Counted from the stretch's first letter, positions 26,601-39,059 are shown. The stretch: DNA of 64,000 bases from Synchiropus splendidus (GCF_027744825.2 NC_071349.1:7159001-7223000); one strand, 5' to 3'. A program made the numbers and translations. Notes: generated by a model not told the origin, from the letters alone.

Positions 26601-26800
26601 AGATGCTGCTAGAACGAGAACAGGTTTTTTTTTTCAGGCTTTTCCTCCCTTTGAAAATGTGACCATTAATAACATTCAAGAACAGTGGGCATTCCAGAAT
26701 GAAAACCCTCATTCATCTATCACGTTTAGCGCTGTCAAAAAGTCCCTCACTGACCCCTTTTAATGAAAGGAAATGATGTGTTAGAGGGGAAGAGAGGGAG
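23685..26800. other. Intronic block with no gene recognised
   Basis: Mixed sequence without a recognisable exon. The words GTTTGAGACCCTTGTGCTGTA at about 26127-26147 look like the end of a decayed vertebrate repeat. Nothing else stands out. Confidence 0.4.
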
Positions 26801-26828
26801 GACGCTGGTACATACAAATGAGTGAGGC

Positions 26829-26858
26829 GGGGGGGGTTGTAGGAGGGGGGCGTAGGGG
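26829..26858 (+). other. Possible G-quadruplex-forming G-run cluster
   Basis: G8, G6 and G4 runs lie within 30 bases of the + strand, preceded by shorter G3-G4 runs around 26787-26800. One loop is 8 bases, slightly beyond the usual 1-7 rule, unless the G8 supplies two tetrad strands. Confidence 0.5.
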
Positions 26859-26989
26859 AACATTAGAGGAAGTTGTTGTGTAGACAGGATGAAGTCAAGA
26901 GCCTACAGTTGATGGACTTTGGGTTACACACACGCGCATGCATCCAACACGGGTGACAGCCCCTCCCCACACCCCTTCCTCCGATGGAC

Positions 26990-27260
26990 CTGTCGGTGTG
27001 CCAGGGTGGATGATTACGAACGCTCTCCCCCAATTATGGGCTGATTATTCGGCTGCGCTCTAATTGACTGGGGAGATATGCAAATGGCTGTCATTTGGGA
27101 TGATAAAGGATGCGGGTGCTGGATGCCCCCCTGCATTATTTAGCCTCGGCTGTACGCAGCGTGAAGGATGTGGCGTGCGCTTTAATTGCTGAGGAGAGAG
27201 AGGTTAAGCTGAACGAGCAGCTGAATTAGAAATGAGGAATTTGGGCCTCTTATTTCTTTA
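26990..27260. promoter_or_regulatory. Candidate enhancer with octamer site and homeodomain words
   Basis: Contains a perfect POU octamer ATGCAAAT at 27078-27085. Around it are CCAATTATGG, CTGATTATTCGG, CTAATTGACTGG, TGATAAAGG and several AATTAG/TTTAATTG words within 250 bases. It has balanced GC and no repeats. This texture is typical of deeply conserved vertebrate enhancers found in introns of developmental regulators; conservation itself is not shown here. Confidence 0.4.
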
Positions 27261-28599
27261 TTTATCAGCCCGGCTTTTTCCCACTCACTCTCCAACACAC
27301 ACGGAAAAAGCGGGCAGGGCAGGTGGGCCAGTGTCAGGCCGGGACTTTATAAATAAAAACATCAGCTTGGACCCTAACAAATAGGTTGTGTGTGTTGGCG
27401 GTAGAGGTGGTCAGCGGTCGACTTGTGCATTAAACCCTTTGTGGGATAATGAAGAAACTTTGAAGAACACAGAGCGTAAGTGTGCCAGGTCTCGTCTTCA
27501 GTGGCTTGGAAAGGCCAGCTTTTAATGGATACGAATGTTAATACTCTTTAGCATGCAGAACTGCTCTGACCCGGGTGCGAAGGCCCGCGTGTGCTCGTGG
27601 GCGAATGTGAGCATGAGCTCTGTAGCTTGAAAGCTAAGCTGGATATAGAAAGCATCCTCTCTATATAGTTCTGTGCTTTGAATGCCAGTGTTTAGAATCT
27701 TGCTCTTTGGCTCCCCAGACGTATTTGTTTACACTCCAGCTTGTGGCTCTTTTCTGGAGTTTCAAGGAGAAAAAGTTTGAATGAGGTCACGGTGAGATTT
27801 GGTGTCCTCAGTTCTCTGTTGTTGAAAGAAACCTTGCACCTCTCCGGGCCATTGAGGACAGGTTTGGTATGTTTGGTCAAGAGGTTTGTGTGGACTTCCA
27901 AATATCAACTATTCTCATGTGGCCTTTTTTTGTCCAACGTTGACAAAGAATTGCCATCCCATGGTTTAACCTTAACCCCGACCTTTGTTTTTCTTTTATT
28001 TGATCCGCTTGCAACGCTTTGTAGGGTGACTTGTGCTTCAGTTGAATACGTAATAAGTCCACCTGCAACACAGAAGGCTGACACTCTGGAAAAAGTACAC
28101 GTGAATCCTTGATACTTGATGCCCTAGAAGTGAGAATGTATGTATCTAGGTGATCAACCACCTTGCTTGGGTGTTTTGCTCAACACTAAGGAGACTTTGA
28201 GACCTGGTATTCTCCCAGAATAGCTTGAGGTAGTTTCTGGGTCGCAAGTACTGATGCCTCTGTGACCTGACCCACTGGCGGTGATGAGATCTGGGTTAAA
28301 ACAAAGGGTTCAAGAATAGACTACCTTATTCCTTCATGCTCCGGCAACCAATTTTTTGGCAAAAGAACGACAATAATCTACATGTTCGGAAGCAGTAAAT
28401 GGACACGAGCATTATGACCTCAACTTTTAGTTTCGTTCCCCAAACAAAGAAGTAATTCAGGATATCTGGATCAAGCCTGTTCACTGTGAGGTTCAGGGTG
28501 CTGGATTGAGAAGGTCTCAGGGTTAAGAACCTTTACTTAGTGACAACTTGACATTTTATCACTTCAAATCAAAGTGAAACGCTACACTAATCCCCCTCG

Positions 28600-28830
28600 T
28601 TTGGAGACAAGCGTTGCCAGATTTGGACGTCTTTTAAGGCTTAGGGGTAAAAGGGCCTCCAACGTCCCTTTCAAAGTAGCCAGCTTCATATCTCCTCGAT
28701 ACGAGAGGCTTAAGAGCTGTGAGCATTTATCACTCAGTGAGCCGCCTATCTAACAATAAGCAGTAATTGCTCATGCAGTCGAGTTGCCGTCAGTATTATC
28801 GGAAGCTCTGCGGAATCTCTTGGAATCCTG
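28600..28830. promoter_or_regulatory. Candidate conserved non-coding element
   Basis: High-complexity stretch containing CTAACAATAAGCAGTAATTGC, TCATGCAG, GCATTTATCAC and TATTATCGG. No repeat content. Function inferred from texture only. Confidence 0.22.
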
Positions 28831-30080
28831 AGTCAGTCCACACAACGGGTTGACCCCTAATTCTCCACTGTGTTTTGTAATGTTGGTGGAAAAACGGAGA
28901 GCTCGCGTTTGCTCTTGTTGAGATATTGCAGTATTATCAAGAGATTGCCGGGGCTTTGTGAAGTGTGCAGGAGTTGAATTGAAAAGCACAATTGCTTTTT
29001 CTGTTCCGCGGCGGTTCTGCTCTGCACAACTTTTGGAAGCAGTGGACAGATTGTTCTTTGGCTGCTTTTGTTCCAAGATAACAAAAAACACAAGGAAAGA
29101 GAAAGTGAAGGAGAAAGAACTAACAATGCAACCTTCCAGACGCTATTCAAATCAAAGTTTCTCTGTAAACAAGAGTTTCTGTTCCAACAAATTTTCATCA
29201 AGTGCATCACTGAAAATGCATAATTTTTGTTTGTCCTTGTCAGAGCTGTTAATGATCCCCACCCACCTCCACGGAGATGCAAGAATAGGAAGGCATTTTT
29301 TGAGGGGTTTTCATGGGGACGGTTGAGTAGGTCACTTGAGTCAGGGTCGTGGATCAGACAGTAGGCGACTGAAACCTTTTAAACCTGTTCACCCTTCTTT
29401 TAAGAAGCTGAGGGAGAGTAGTGGTAAACATTTACATTATAATACATAACATTTACGGTACATCTACGTTCCAAACTTCATCTTTGATCACAAGCTTTGG
29501 GTAATGACCGAAGGACAAAACTGTGGATACAAGCGGCTGAAATGAGCTTCCTCTGCAGGGGGTCTGGCCTCAGCCTTAGGGGCAGAGTCAGTGGCATAGA
29601 CATCCGGGAGAGACTCATAGTAGAACCGATGTGCCTCTGCATTGAGAGGAGCCGGATGAGGTGCTTCTGTTAAGGATGAGTTTCATGGATGAATGTGAAC
29701 ATGAAGAGGCCAGGTGTGACCAAAGGCTTAATGGTTTAGACTCTGGACTGGATCTTAAAGGTGTGGAGTGTTGAAAACACATTTCCTCTATGAAGTAACG
29801 TTCATTATTTTTTGAGCAGCGGTGTTTCGGAAAACCCTATAAATAACTGTACTGTGCTGTTCAGTAGATCATGGCTCCTCATTCATGACTTGAAAACCAC
29901 ATGGCCTTGATCTGAAGGCGGCTCAATCTCAGTTTACACAGTAAATAAATCTTGAGTCATGAATCTAAAATGTTCTTTATTCAAATTGACTTTTGACATC
30001 AGAAAGCAAGTACATGTCAATCATAAAACCATTATTATGAGTGTCTTCTGAGAAGCCTGGCATCATAATTATCCTCTTCC

Positions 30081-30107
30081 TCATCATCATCATCATCATC
30101 ATCATCA
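30081..30107. repeat. (TCA)n microsatellite
   Basis: Nine TCA units; gives Ile or Met runs in translation. Confidence 0.95.
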
Positions 30108-30339
30108 CCAGCTCTGGAAGGACGCCGCCGCTGATTGACGTCGAGGACGATAATATGCTGCTGGAATTTGAGAAAGGTCCCCGACGGAGTCTTTCCCATT
30201 TGTCTCCGGCTTTAACTGCATTCACTAAAGGGTTTTACCGCGCCTCTCTACATGGGGTTAAAGTCCCAACACTCACACACCAGTTTACTTGTGCATTTGG
30301 ATTCATTTGCATTTCACCTCAATCGACTACTTAGAGTGT

Positions 30340-30560
30340 GTTTGGTAGAAATTCCTAATTGCATATCTTCTCAGTCTCTGGTGCTCCATAAAGATAGAAA
30401 GCAGAGTAGCCGGACCCGATAAACAAGTGCGCTGCTACTGAGAACACACTGGTCCCCCAGGCCGACCGGCGATAGCAATTGAAGTTAATTACAGTTTAGA
30501 TCATTGTATTTACACAGAGAGGAGAGCAGAGAATAAAAGTCCCATCTGAGCCCACTAAGG
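30340..30560. promoter_or_regulatory. Candidate conserved non-coding element
   Basis: Contains CCTAATTGCATATC, CGATAAACAAG (forkhead-like) and GCAATTGAAGTTAATTACAG (homeodomain-like) words with balanced GC between them. Function inferred from texture only. Confidence 0.25.
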
Positions 30561-31893
30561 TGATATTTCTACATCTATACTGGACCATGGTGAGTATGAA
30601 ACATTATATTTTCACATTAGACTCTGAATGCTTGTATTCATCTGGGACGCATTTGAATTTCCAAGGGATGTAAATGCACCTAGAAACCCATTAGTATCAA
30701 GAGATGCAAACAGATAGTATTGCGAAACTGGATGTGTGATGTTGTTTCTAGAGACCAGTTGCCATTTGCAGTACAGATTTTACTTTTAGGCGTTCAGAAA
30801 AGACAATATAACTTGCTTGAAATGTGAGCGGTTTATGCAGCAGCGATAGCATTAGCTCATTTAACATGTTGGCTTAACGGTAGCTCTAAGAAATGCTGAG
30901 GTATTTTAATAAAACTCTCTGCATTGGTATAAACTTCATTTAATTTGGATTTACAAATTTCCCCTGATGGGCAACAAGAACTGCTGGTCACGTGATCAGC
31001 TCTTGCAGAAACCACACTGTCTGACTATAATAAAAACAGACATTCAAATCACTTTAATAGATGCTATTTTTTGTGACAACAAAATTTGTTGTTCCTTTTT
31101 ATCCTGCATTGCTTCAAGACACAGTGCTGCATAGTAGGATGCTTTGGACCCCATGGTTGCGCTACAGGGTCCTCCAAATAAAACTATATATTTTTGCATT
31201 TTCCGCGAGCCAATATAATTCTTTAATCATGGAAGTTAGTTGTATGCTGTGTGAAATGCTCTGCTTTTCTAGTGTTGTGAAGTACATAACATATCACTCA
31301 ATTGTTCCTGAGTGACGTAAGATGCTGAGCTAGCATCGTGATGAAATGAGTGTGCATTTATGTTGCAAAGAAGTAGCATAGCTGGATGGACAATGATATT
31401 CTGCATCTTAGGTAGCCATGGTTTTATGGCCATTTTCCTGAAAATGTTTTTTTCTTCTGCCAAAACACCTACATTTGTGCACGTCTGATGCCCCTAGTGG
31501 ATGGTCCAGTGTGGTCTTAGAAATCAGAAACTGTGAGCCAGTACTAGAGACAAAGGTTTCTTGGTCTGTTGTCTGATGTGTCTTTCTGTGTAAAACTGCT
31601 GCAAGCACAAGACCAGTCAATCCTGAACGATAACTTGAACAGATTGGCCAGGATCTCTCTCAACCCATGTGAGCCATATACCCCTCAACTGAAGCCCTTA
31701 GATGCATTGTCATTGAGAGGCCTCTGGTTGTTTGTGTACCTCACCAACAGCCGTGGTCAGTAACTCCTCCCCGTCTAGACAGAGAACGACCAAAGCAACT
31801 TTGATTAACTCCCAGTGTGTGGCGAGAGGAAACAACATCAGCACCGTGGTCAAGAAATAAATAGGCCGCTGGATGTGACAGCTCCTCACATTT

Positions 31894-31917
31894 ATGTGTG
31901 TGTGCGTGTGTGTGTGT
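31894..31917. repeat. (TG)n microsatellite, interrupted
   Basis: TG units with one C interruption. Confidence 0.9.
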
Positions 31918-32429
31918 CCAGGCGTCAGTCAACAAAACACACACGGAGGAAAAAAGACCAGGCAGCCAGAGGAGGGGTGAAAGTTCATGAGCGACTGCCT
32001 TTCCAATGTGGTGTGAAATGTCTCGATGACAGTGGGGTTTATTACGAACATATATGCAAGTGTGTTTGAAGGGTTGCGGGGTCATCGCGAAGTAACTGCT
32101 TATTATCACCTCAATATTTTTCTTATTATGACAATTACATGCTCCGAGAACGAATTAAGCGATACGGGACGCTGGGCGGAGCGGTGACAGCTATTTGGAG
32201 ACTCAATACACATAGCAATTTGCAGCCCAGAGCCAAACAAATTGGATTTGGGCCACGTTGGATCGGGGCCCCAGATTGTTGGGTGTTTGGATTCGAAGAC
32301 CACATGTCTGCTGTGCTGGTTAGCTGCATGTCTGGCTTTGATTTACTGCAGATGACTGCAGACTCTGGAACACGGGTGGGCACCAGTTCCTGTGACACCA
32401 GAGACTTATGCTGCCGTCAGGTTGCTTCA

Positions 32430-32500
32430 GAAGTGGGAAGTCGGAGCTTGGAATGACGTCACAGCCGAGTTCAGTCTGTTCTAGTTATTGGAAAAGAAGA
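32430..32500 (+). repeat. Dispersed repeat family Z, plus-strand copy
   Basis: Aligns to the complement of 22521-22590 over the AAGTCGGAG...AATGACGTCACAG...GAGTTCA...TTCTAG blocks, about 10 kb away and inverted. Confidence 0.7.
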
Positions 32501-32777
32501 TATTTTCTTTGTCAGGTATTCACAGGATTACGAGGAAAAACTTCTACTTCCTGTTTATGGTCGAGGAAGCCATCTTGGATTGCAAACACAGGATGGTGAG
32601 AATTTTCCCACTTTCTGAGTGAGAAATCTTACATAGAGTGACGTCACCGTGGGGGGAATGTCCGCGGTCCAAGTAGAACGCATCATTACTGACCAAAAAA
32701 TACATAATAGATGTATTAGCAACTGACTGACAGCCTTTCCAGGGTCACCCTCACATTCTGTCTAATAAGTTTTCCAC

Positions 32778-32778
<1 letters not shown>

Positions 32779-32849
<71 letters not shown>

Positions 32850-32883
32850 GTTGTTGTTGTTATTATTATTATTATTATTATTG
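32779..32883. repeat. (TTA)n microsatellite with (TTG)n interruption
   Basis: More than thirty trinucleotide units; four TTG units interrupt the TTA run near 32849-32860, and one more TTG follows at the end. Confidence 0.97.
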
Positions 32884-32999
32884 TTTTGAAAGGCATTGTA
32901 TTTTAGTTTCAATATTTTTACAGTTACAAAAGTAAAAAACAGTGTGAATATTTTTGAAGATTCTCAGGGAAAAAAAATGTTGTTATTCTTAATGTAGAT

Positions 33000-34280
33000 A
33001 AATAACAAGTCATGTGGCGAAATTTTATTCCACATTCAAACAGAATTTCAGCGACAAATTTTTTAAAAAATTTAAAAAACGAATACAAAATAGTCTGTGA
33101 TCAGTGATATATCGATCGATCGATGGATGATGTGTATTCAAAAAAAAAAAACAAAAGACAAGATGGTTTGCTTGAATGAACGTTTCACTCTCAATACACT
33201 TGGAGCCCTGGATGGGTTTAAAAGGTTTTCTCTGTCTGCTTGTCACCTTTGACCTGCTGATGTGCAATGTGTTTTGGCAGCAGCCCCACAGCTGCACTCA
33301 AGTGTGTGTCCAGCCAAATGGGTCCAACAGCCTCTAAACAAATTACTGGTACACGATTTGCCACCTCTCAAAATGCCACTGGAAAATTTGGCAACGGGAT
33401 ATAATTAGGTTAAATGCAATTATTCCCATCCATTCCAGTGATCAGGCCGCGGGCAAACAGCGGAACATTGCACCTGACCAGTGTTGGAAAAGTAGAAACA
33501 CCGGCTGAAGCACGCTGATCAGCCCGACCTGCCAGGAATCCGGACTAGAAAGTCCATTGCTTCAGTCTGGAGTGTGACTTTATTGAGTCAGACAAGGATT
33601 TGGTAGCAAGGGTGCGAAAGGAAGAGAGGAACAGAGAAGCCGGCGTGCGTGCTTCAGTCGAGCGTGTGGGGATAATGCCAGGCGACAGGCTGGCAGAGCG
33701 GGTGGGCACTCACATCGGCATGATGGAAAACAAAGGCTTTGTGTTTCTCCAGTGAGATCGCATTAAGCAAAACAAGCCGTGGACCGACTGTCGGGTCGGT
33801 GTCTGCTTCACAAGCTTGGGATGGGAAGAGATCGGAACGTGTTACTGCTGCTCTCTATCTGCTGATGCTAGCATGCTAATGAGTGCTAAGACCTGCCGTG
33901 ACCCAAATAACAAATAACGCCGTAAGATTCATTTCAATGCATCAACTTCATCCACATTCATTGTGTTCATGTCGTCATGCAACTCGGGTGCTGTGTGTTT
34001 TGGAACATTGCGTTTCACACATCTCAGAGTGTCGCTATATGGTTATGTTTTGTTTTGTGGCCTGAATTCAATAAATTTGAATCTCAAATTTTGAGATTTT
34101 TTCTGGACCATACATTTTATTGCGATGCCACAGCTTCTTAGCTTGACATCCAAAAAAGGGGGCTTCCTCTCTTTTTATGGCTGGTTTGTTCAGTTCAACC
34201 AAGTAATGTGCCACCTCTGGTTTTCACCATTTCTTTTGACTAAATGAGAGTCAGTTCTTATTGGAAAATTGCATAAAAAA
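33000..34280. other. Intronic block with no gene recognised
   Basis: Contains a short (ATCG)n palindromic run near 33109-33123 and a high-complexity stretch at 33380-33740 that may be partly conserved. No exon recognised. Confidence 0.4.
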
Positions 34281-34286
34281 TATACA

Positions 34287-34287
<1 letters not shown>

Positions 34288-34375
<88 letters not shown>
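34288..34375. repeat. (AT)n microsatellite
   Basis: About forty AT units; the Ile/Tyr frame across it is an artefact. Confidence 0.97.
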
Positions 34376-34378
<3 letters not shown>

Positions 34379-35285
34379 TTTAATTAAAATAATGTTGTTT
34401 TTGCCACTAACTACATTTAGTTCCACCTATTGATGCATCCATGGTGAATGAAAAGTAAATAATTTTCAAGCAATGTGATTAGAAAGGTCATAAATATAGC
34501 TCCTGATGCCGCTTCGATATCATGTTAAATAAAGTTACATCAGTTTATGCATGACCTCTAAAACCTTACATTACTTTTTTTTTTTTGCTATTTAAAAAAC
34601 AGTTATTATTTATTGCATCACTCAAACCGAATTATTTCTATTTAATTATTCTAGCTTTCCTGTGATTCTTTTGGTAACTGGGTTATTTTCTACTTTTCTC
34701 ACCTCAACCTTTTTCAATTCAATTTCAATTTTGAAAAAATGGTTTTCCCCACCTTTTGTAAGCATATGCAGTCGTAAAGGGTTTTGGGTTCGTTTGTCTT
34801 TTGCTTTGAGTTTTGTTCCCTAGTTGAAATAATGGCCAAAAAACGTTGATCCTTGCTGGTCTGGGTTCAGCCCAGTTCCCAAACCTCATTGATAAATAGC
34901 AGGAGTCGCAGTGAAGGGTGGACACAGGTGGGACCAGCTCCGAGGTGAAAGGTTGAGTGGAGCAGGTAGGATCAGCTGGCAGATGCATCCTCACATGTCA
35001 GAAGCAGACGGAGAGACGGGGTCACTCACAGGTGATTTCCCCATATTCGTCTCCAGCTGGGACTCCGTCGCTCCGTTCTGTGTGTCAAAACGTGCTTGAT
35101 GTGAGCTCAGCGGGGGGCAGCCATCACATCACATCACTGTCTTCCATATCTATTCTCTTCTCACTCACTTTTTAATCTGCATGGCCAGACTTTGTCTGTC
35201 TGAGCCGAAATCCACGGAAGACTAAGGCGACAAAGAGAAATTCCCTGTCTTCCCAAAACTGACCTCAAGTCTCTTTTGCTTTCAG

Positions 35286-35562
35286 GATCTCTCCGGGTCC
35301 ATTGATGACCTCCCCACTGGTACTGAAGCTGGTCTGGGCTCCACTGTCAGCAACAACAACAGTGGCCAGGGCGAGCAAGGCAACTCTGCCAACCAGGGAG
35401 CCTTCTCCCCTCATGCCTCCCCTCACCTCCACAGCCAGAGGAGCGGCCCTTCTCCTTCTCCTGTTGGCTCACCTGCCGGCTCCACTCAGTCCCAGCACTC
35501 CCGGTCTGGCTCCGGGCCCATCTCTCCAGCCAGCGGACCTCCAGCCAACACCTCCACCCCAG
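35286..35562 (+). CDS. arid1b: arid1b-like internal exon A (BAF complex subunit, N-terminal disordered region)
   Basis: This internal exon encodes 92 codons plus one base. It opens with the ARID1-family signature [10 protein letters not shown] and continues with TGTEA, a Ser/Asn/Gly/Gln stretch, [21 protein letters not shown] and GPISPAS. The acceptor is a pyrimidine-rich tract ending in AG at 35284-35285, and the donor is CCAG|GTATTG. It starts in phase 0 and ends in phase 1, which matches the next exon. ARID1A and ARID1B are mutually exclusive subunits of the SWI/SNF (BAF) nucleosome remodeller in the nucleus; this segment precedes the ARID DNA-binding domain and is low complexity. From memory of the human paralogues, TGTEA, HASPHL and GPISPAS favour ARID1B over ARID1A (MGTEG, HTSPHL, GPLSPAA), although GQGEQ is closer to ARID1A. 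Family assignment is firm; the paralogue is less so. A diverged arid1a duplicate is the alternative. Confidence 0.9.
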
Positions 35563-37045
35563 GTATTGTCCCCATCAGATCAAACACAGTTGATCAGATT
35601 TCCACTCACTTTACTTTGTTTATTCACCACAAATAACTGGCACTGATCAAATCTTTCCCCTGAACCGGACCCCGTGCTGGATTTTACATCACGCGCCGCT
35701 GTGTTGGAGTCCCTGGGAAATTTACAAAATTGCTTTTCAGCTTAAAGGGAAATTGCTTTGTGCCATCCGACAGGCAGCTGCTGTTTGAAAACAAATTAGA
35801 GAGACTGACTTTGACAGATAATAAAAAAATGACACCCCTGACTGAGGCGCATTGATAACCTTTGAAAGGCGATGCTGTTGCGTGCTCATCGTACTTGGAA
35901 CACCTACATTCCGGCCTGACCTTTCCAGTTGTCGAGCTATTTGATATCATTTAGGTTAAGTATGTGCAGCTAAAGAGTGTTTTTAAAAGGTCACGAGGAA
36001 GTGTGTTTACGTATGCACACAAACACTTGATCCCAGATCTGATCTACTGGCAAACAGCTGAAGCAAAGAGGCTCAGAATTCACCTCCCCCCGAACACCAC
36101 CGCTTACTGTGGGGGCCGTCTGCCTTTTAGTGTCGTACTTTTGGTGCAGGAACATCCTTCCCACAATACTGTAGGTGGTCCAACCTTTAGCAACTGAGAA
36201 CCATGGTGTTGGACTTAGAGGTGTTGCATCATATTTGTAGAGCAAAGACCATCCATTCATGCTGTGGATTAGATGTTCACCATAACTTGCAAACTTCTCT
36301 GTTAATACTAATAATCACAATTATTGTGATTATCACGTTGTGTTATTGGTGACAAAATGTCAATTTGTAATGACTGTGAAGTACTTGTTTTGCAAATATA
36401 TTGATATCTATGTTTACTTTTTCTCAAGTCAAGAAGTTTTTGCCTTTTTGTTTTTCATTTTTTGTACTTTCGTTAATAAGAAGGTGGGATCCAAGTAACC
36501 CAATTCGTCTTTTCAATCACGGTGTTAGTGAAAGTAAGGAGCTACAGACTGAGAAGAGTTTGTAGTTTGACACCAAATGTTCAGTAACAAAATTTAAGTC
36601 GGTATTGTGTGAATTATCTGACAGTAAACATTGTGTGGCCTAAGCTAAGTTTTGAAGAAAAAAACTTCACATATCGATCCAACAGAAAAAAGAATCTTGA
36701 ATCTTTTATCACTTAAATATCATTTTTATAATATATTATTTCTTTTTGTTTAAAGACTATTAATATGAATCATAAACAATGGAGGATATTTTTAAGTGAT
36801 GAATGTCTTAGCAACAGAATCTTAGGTTAAAACAAGTAAATATGATTTAAATGGCACTTTATTGCAAGGTAGAGCTTTTTCTTTCATATGTTTCATTCAT
36901 CTATTTTGAAGGACAAACTAATACTGCTAAAATGAGCATTACTTATTAATAAAAGATATATAATTCATAAAGAAAAAAGGAAGAAGAATAAAAACTTCCA
37001 AAGAATGAATATTTGATATAGAATTGAAATTGCAATTGGGCTTTT
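35563..37045. other. Intronic block with no gene recognised
   Basis: Directly downstream of exon A the sequence is balanced, then AT-rich from about 36280. No repeat family or further exon seen. Confidence 0.45.
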
Positions 37046-37092
37046 GCTCATGAAGGCCACATGAATACAAACAAATGGCCACATTTAGACAC
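37046..37092 (+). repeat. Dispersed repeat family X, copy 2
   Basis: Shares GCTCATGAAGGCCACATGAA, then CAAACAAATGGCC and ACATTTAGAC with copy 1 at 7551-7605. Confidence 0.55.
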
Positions 37093-37469
37093 ATCACACA
37101 TTATGTTTGATCAAAGCATCTGCTCAGGGGTGTGGAATGTCATGATGAAAACATATTTGTAAAGGCTGTTACACGATGTAAATTATAATGCCATAGCAAT
37201 TGTAAACATGGTATCATGTTAACAACACGAAATGAAAATCTTAAATAAAAAAGTCAAATATAAAGCAGTGAGCGGCATGCGCGCACGTGTGTGCGTGCTC
37301 TTCCAGCTCGACTGTCACTCGGCCACCTCTCTGTCTGACTGACCGCTGTATCAGTGAGTCTCAGGCCTGTCACTCACACCCAGGCGGGGCAAAGTGTCTG
37401 CACTGAGATCCCAGTGTCAGCTCCTTCTTCTCCTCCTCCTCTCCTGCCAGACACTTGACTGACATTAAT

Positions 37470-37720
37470 GAAAAACCGGGACAGTGGTTATGCCGACACT
37501 CGTGTCGGGGAATCATGTCGGGAATCGGGATGAGGCAGGAAGTGAGACTGATTGTGATTAGGAAGGAAATATTTTTAAATATTCCCCGCGCCTTAATAAA
37601 TGATGATCAAGTGTGAAGCAGCAGCTGTCATTTTTAGCAGCTTTAATACAATCAGTATGTATTAGATCACAGAGCCGTCAGCTTCGTGCAGATGCCGGAG
37701 AGCTAATGTGGTTGGGACTC
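37470..37720. promoter_or_regulatory. Candidate conserved non-coding element
   Basis: Contains a CCGACAC-TC-GTGTCGG hairpin, TAAATATTCC, CCTTAATAAATGATGATC, GCAGCTGTCATTTTTAGCAG and TTTAATACAATC words. No repeats. Function inferred from texture only. Confidence 0.25.
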
Positions 37721-37899
37721 ATCGGATATCGGCACTTTGTCGGAACTCCATAAGCTTTGGCTGTTGTGAGCCTGGCACAAGATAGAAGACTCTGTCTTCC
37801 ACCTGTTTTGAGCAATTTCCAGCGAACTGTGGGCAGACATTTAAGCTTCATGGTTGTCAAAGAGGTGAGTCACCCTCAGCACTCACACAATCTGATGTA

Positions 37900-38960
37900 A
37901 AATCCTCATGAAATATGGGGATACCAATATATATATTGCTGTCTCAGACACGATACAAGTCAAAACACTACACGATGTAGCTGGTGTAAGCTTGCTATAG
38001 AGAGTCTTCCCTCATAAGGCAATCACAATAAAGCTGTCCCAAAATACCGTTTACGATGCAGCCTCCCAATTCAGCAATGCATCTGCTGTTTTACAGTATA
38101 GCAGTCATACATCTCAATTGGAGTCCAGCCATAGCAATTCAAATGTAGCTGCTGTTTTATGAAGTGTTTAAATGTGACTGTAATGTCGGAATAGGTGTCA
38201 TAATATAAAGAAATACGACATAGCTGTCCCATATTAGCGGTTCAATTGTACAGTGTTGCGGTCTTGATGTAGCAGTTCACCTGATATTGAAGCAATAAAT
38301 GTTACTGGCCTATTAATAACAACACAACGTGCAGTAAAGTGCCGATAGCAATGTACTTAAAACGTGCTAACTTCTTGTTTTTCCCTGAGATGTCCCCGTG
38401 TCGCAGTTAGGCTCGCTCTTGCAGGTGAAATGTGTTGTAAGTACAGTGTTAATACTAAACAGAAAATTGTAGTTATAAGATAAAACTGTCTCTTGTATTA
38501 ATAACACAATGCAAGAGTATTGTGTTGGAGTTACATTAAGAACAGATACAAAACGTGTAATGACTTTGCCATTAACCACGAGTTAACTCACCTTTAGTGC
38601 GATTAATAGAAATTCTCATCTATTGACAGCCTATTAACATCAGTGACTGGTCGCAATACAGCAATATAATAATCCAACAATATGCTTTGCAATGGAGCCA
38701 TGGCAATAACATTGAAGATTAGGTGGCCATTATAATGAAGCGGTCCTTAATGTAACAATGAATATCTGGTGGCAATTACATTATAGCGCTCTGAAGGCAA
38801 AGCAATTGCTATGTAGGACTCTGTTTGTAGCAATTTATATGTAGCTAAAGCACCATTGCCGTGTAATGACAACACCTAAATATATCCATTGCAATAAAGC
38901 TGTCGGAATTACAGTCCAGAAATATGGCCATTATTGATAGTACAGTTAATAGTTAAGCAC
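37900..38960. repeat. Degenerate internally repetitive tract
   Basis: The same words recur at irregular spacing. CAATAAAGCTGTC occurs exactly at 38027-38039 and 38892-38904. TAGCAATT-nnn-ATGTAGCT occurs at 38132-38150 and 38828-38846. TAGCTGTCCC, CTGCTGTTTTA, AGCAATA and CATTATA-like words recur in between. It resembles an ancient, heavily mutated tandem array rather than a known transposon. The unit length could not be fixed by eye. Confidence 0.45.
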
Positions 38961-39059
38961 AAGGGCGCCTCTTGAATGTATTTGCAAATTCATATCTTCA
39001 TAACTAGCATGTATAGGAGTGTGTGTGCATGTCACATCGCGGCAGTGACTGTGTTTGAG

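Larger units (their letters stand above)
27400..32429. other. Intronic block with no gene recognised
   Basis: Mixed intronic sequence with a (TCA)n at 30081-30107, a (GT)n-rich patch at 31894-31917 and two possible conserved stretches listed separately. No exon recognised. Confidence 0.4.
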
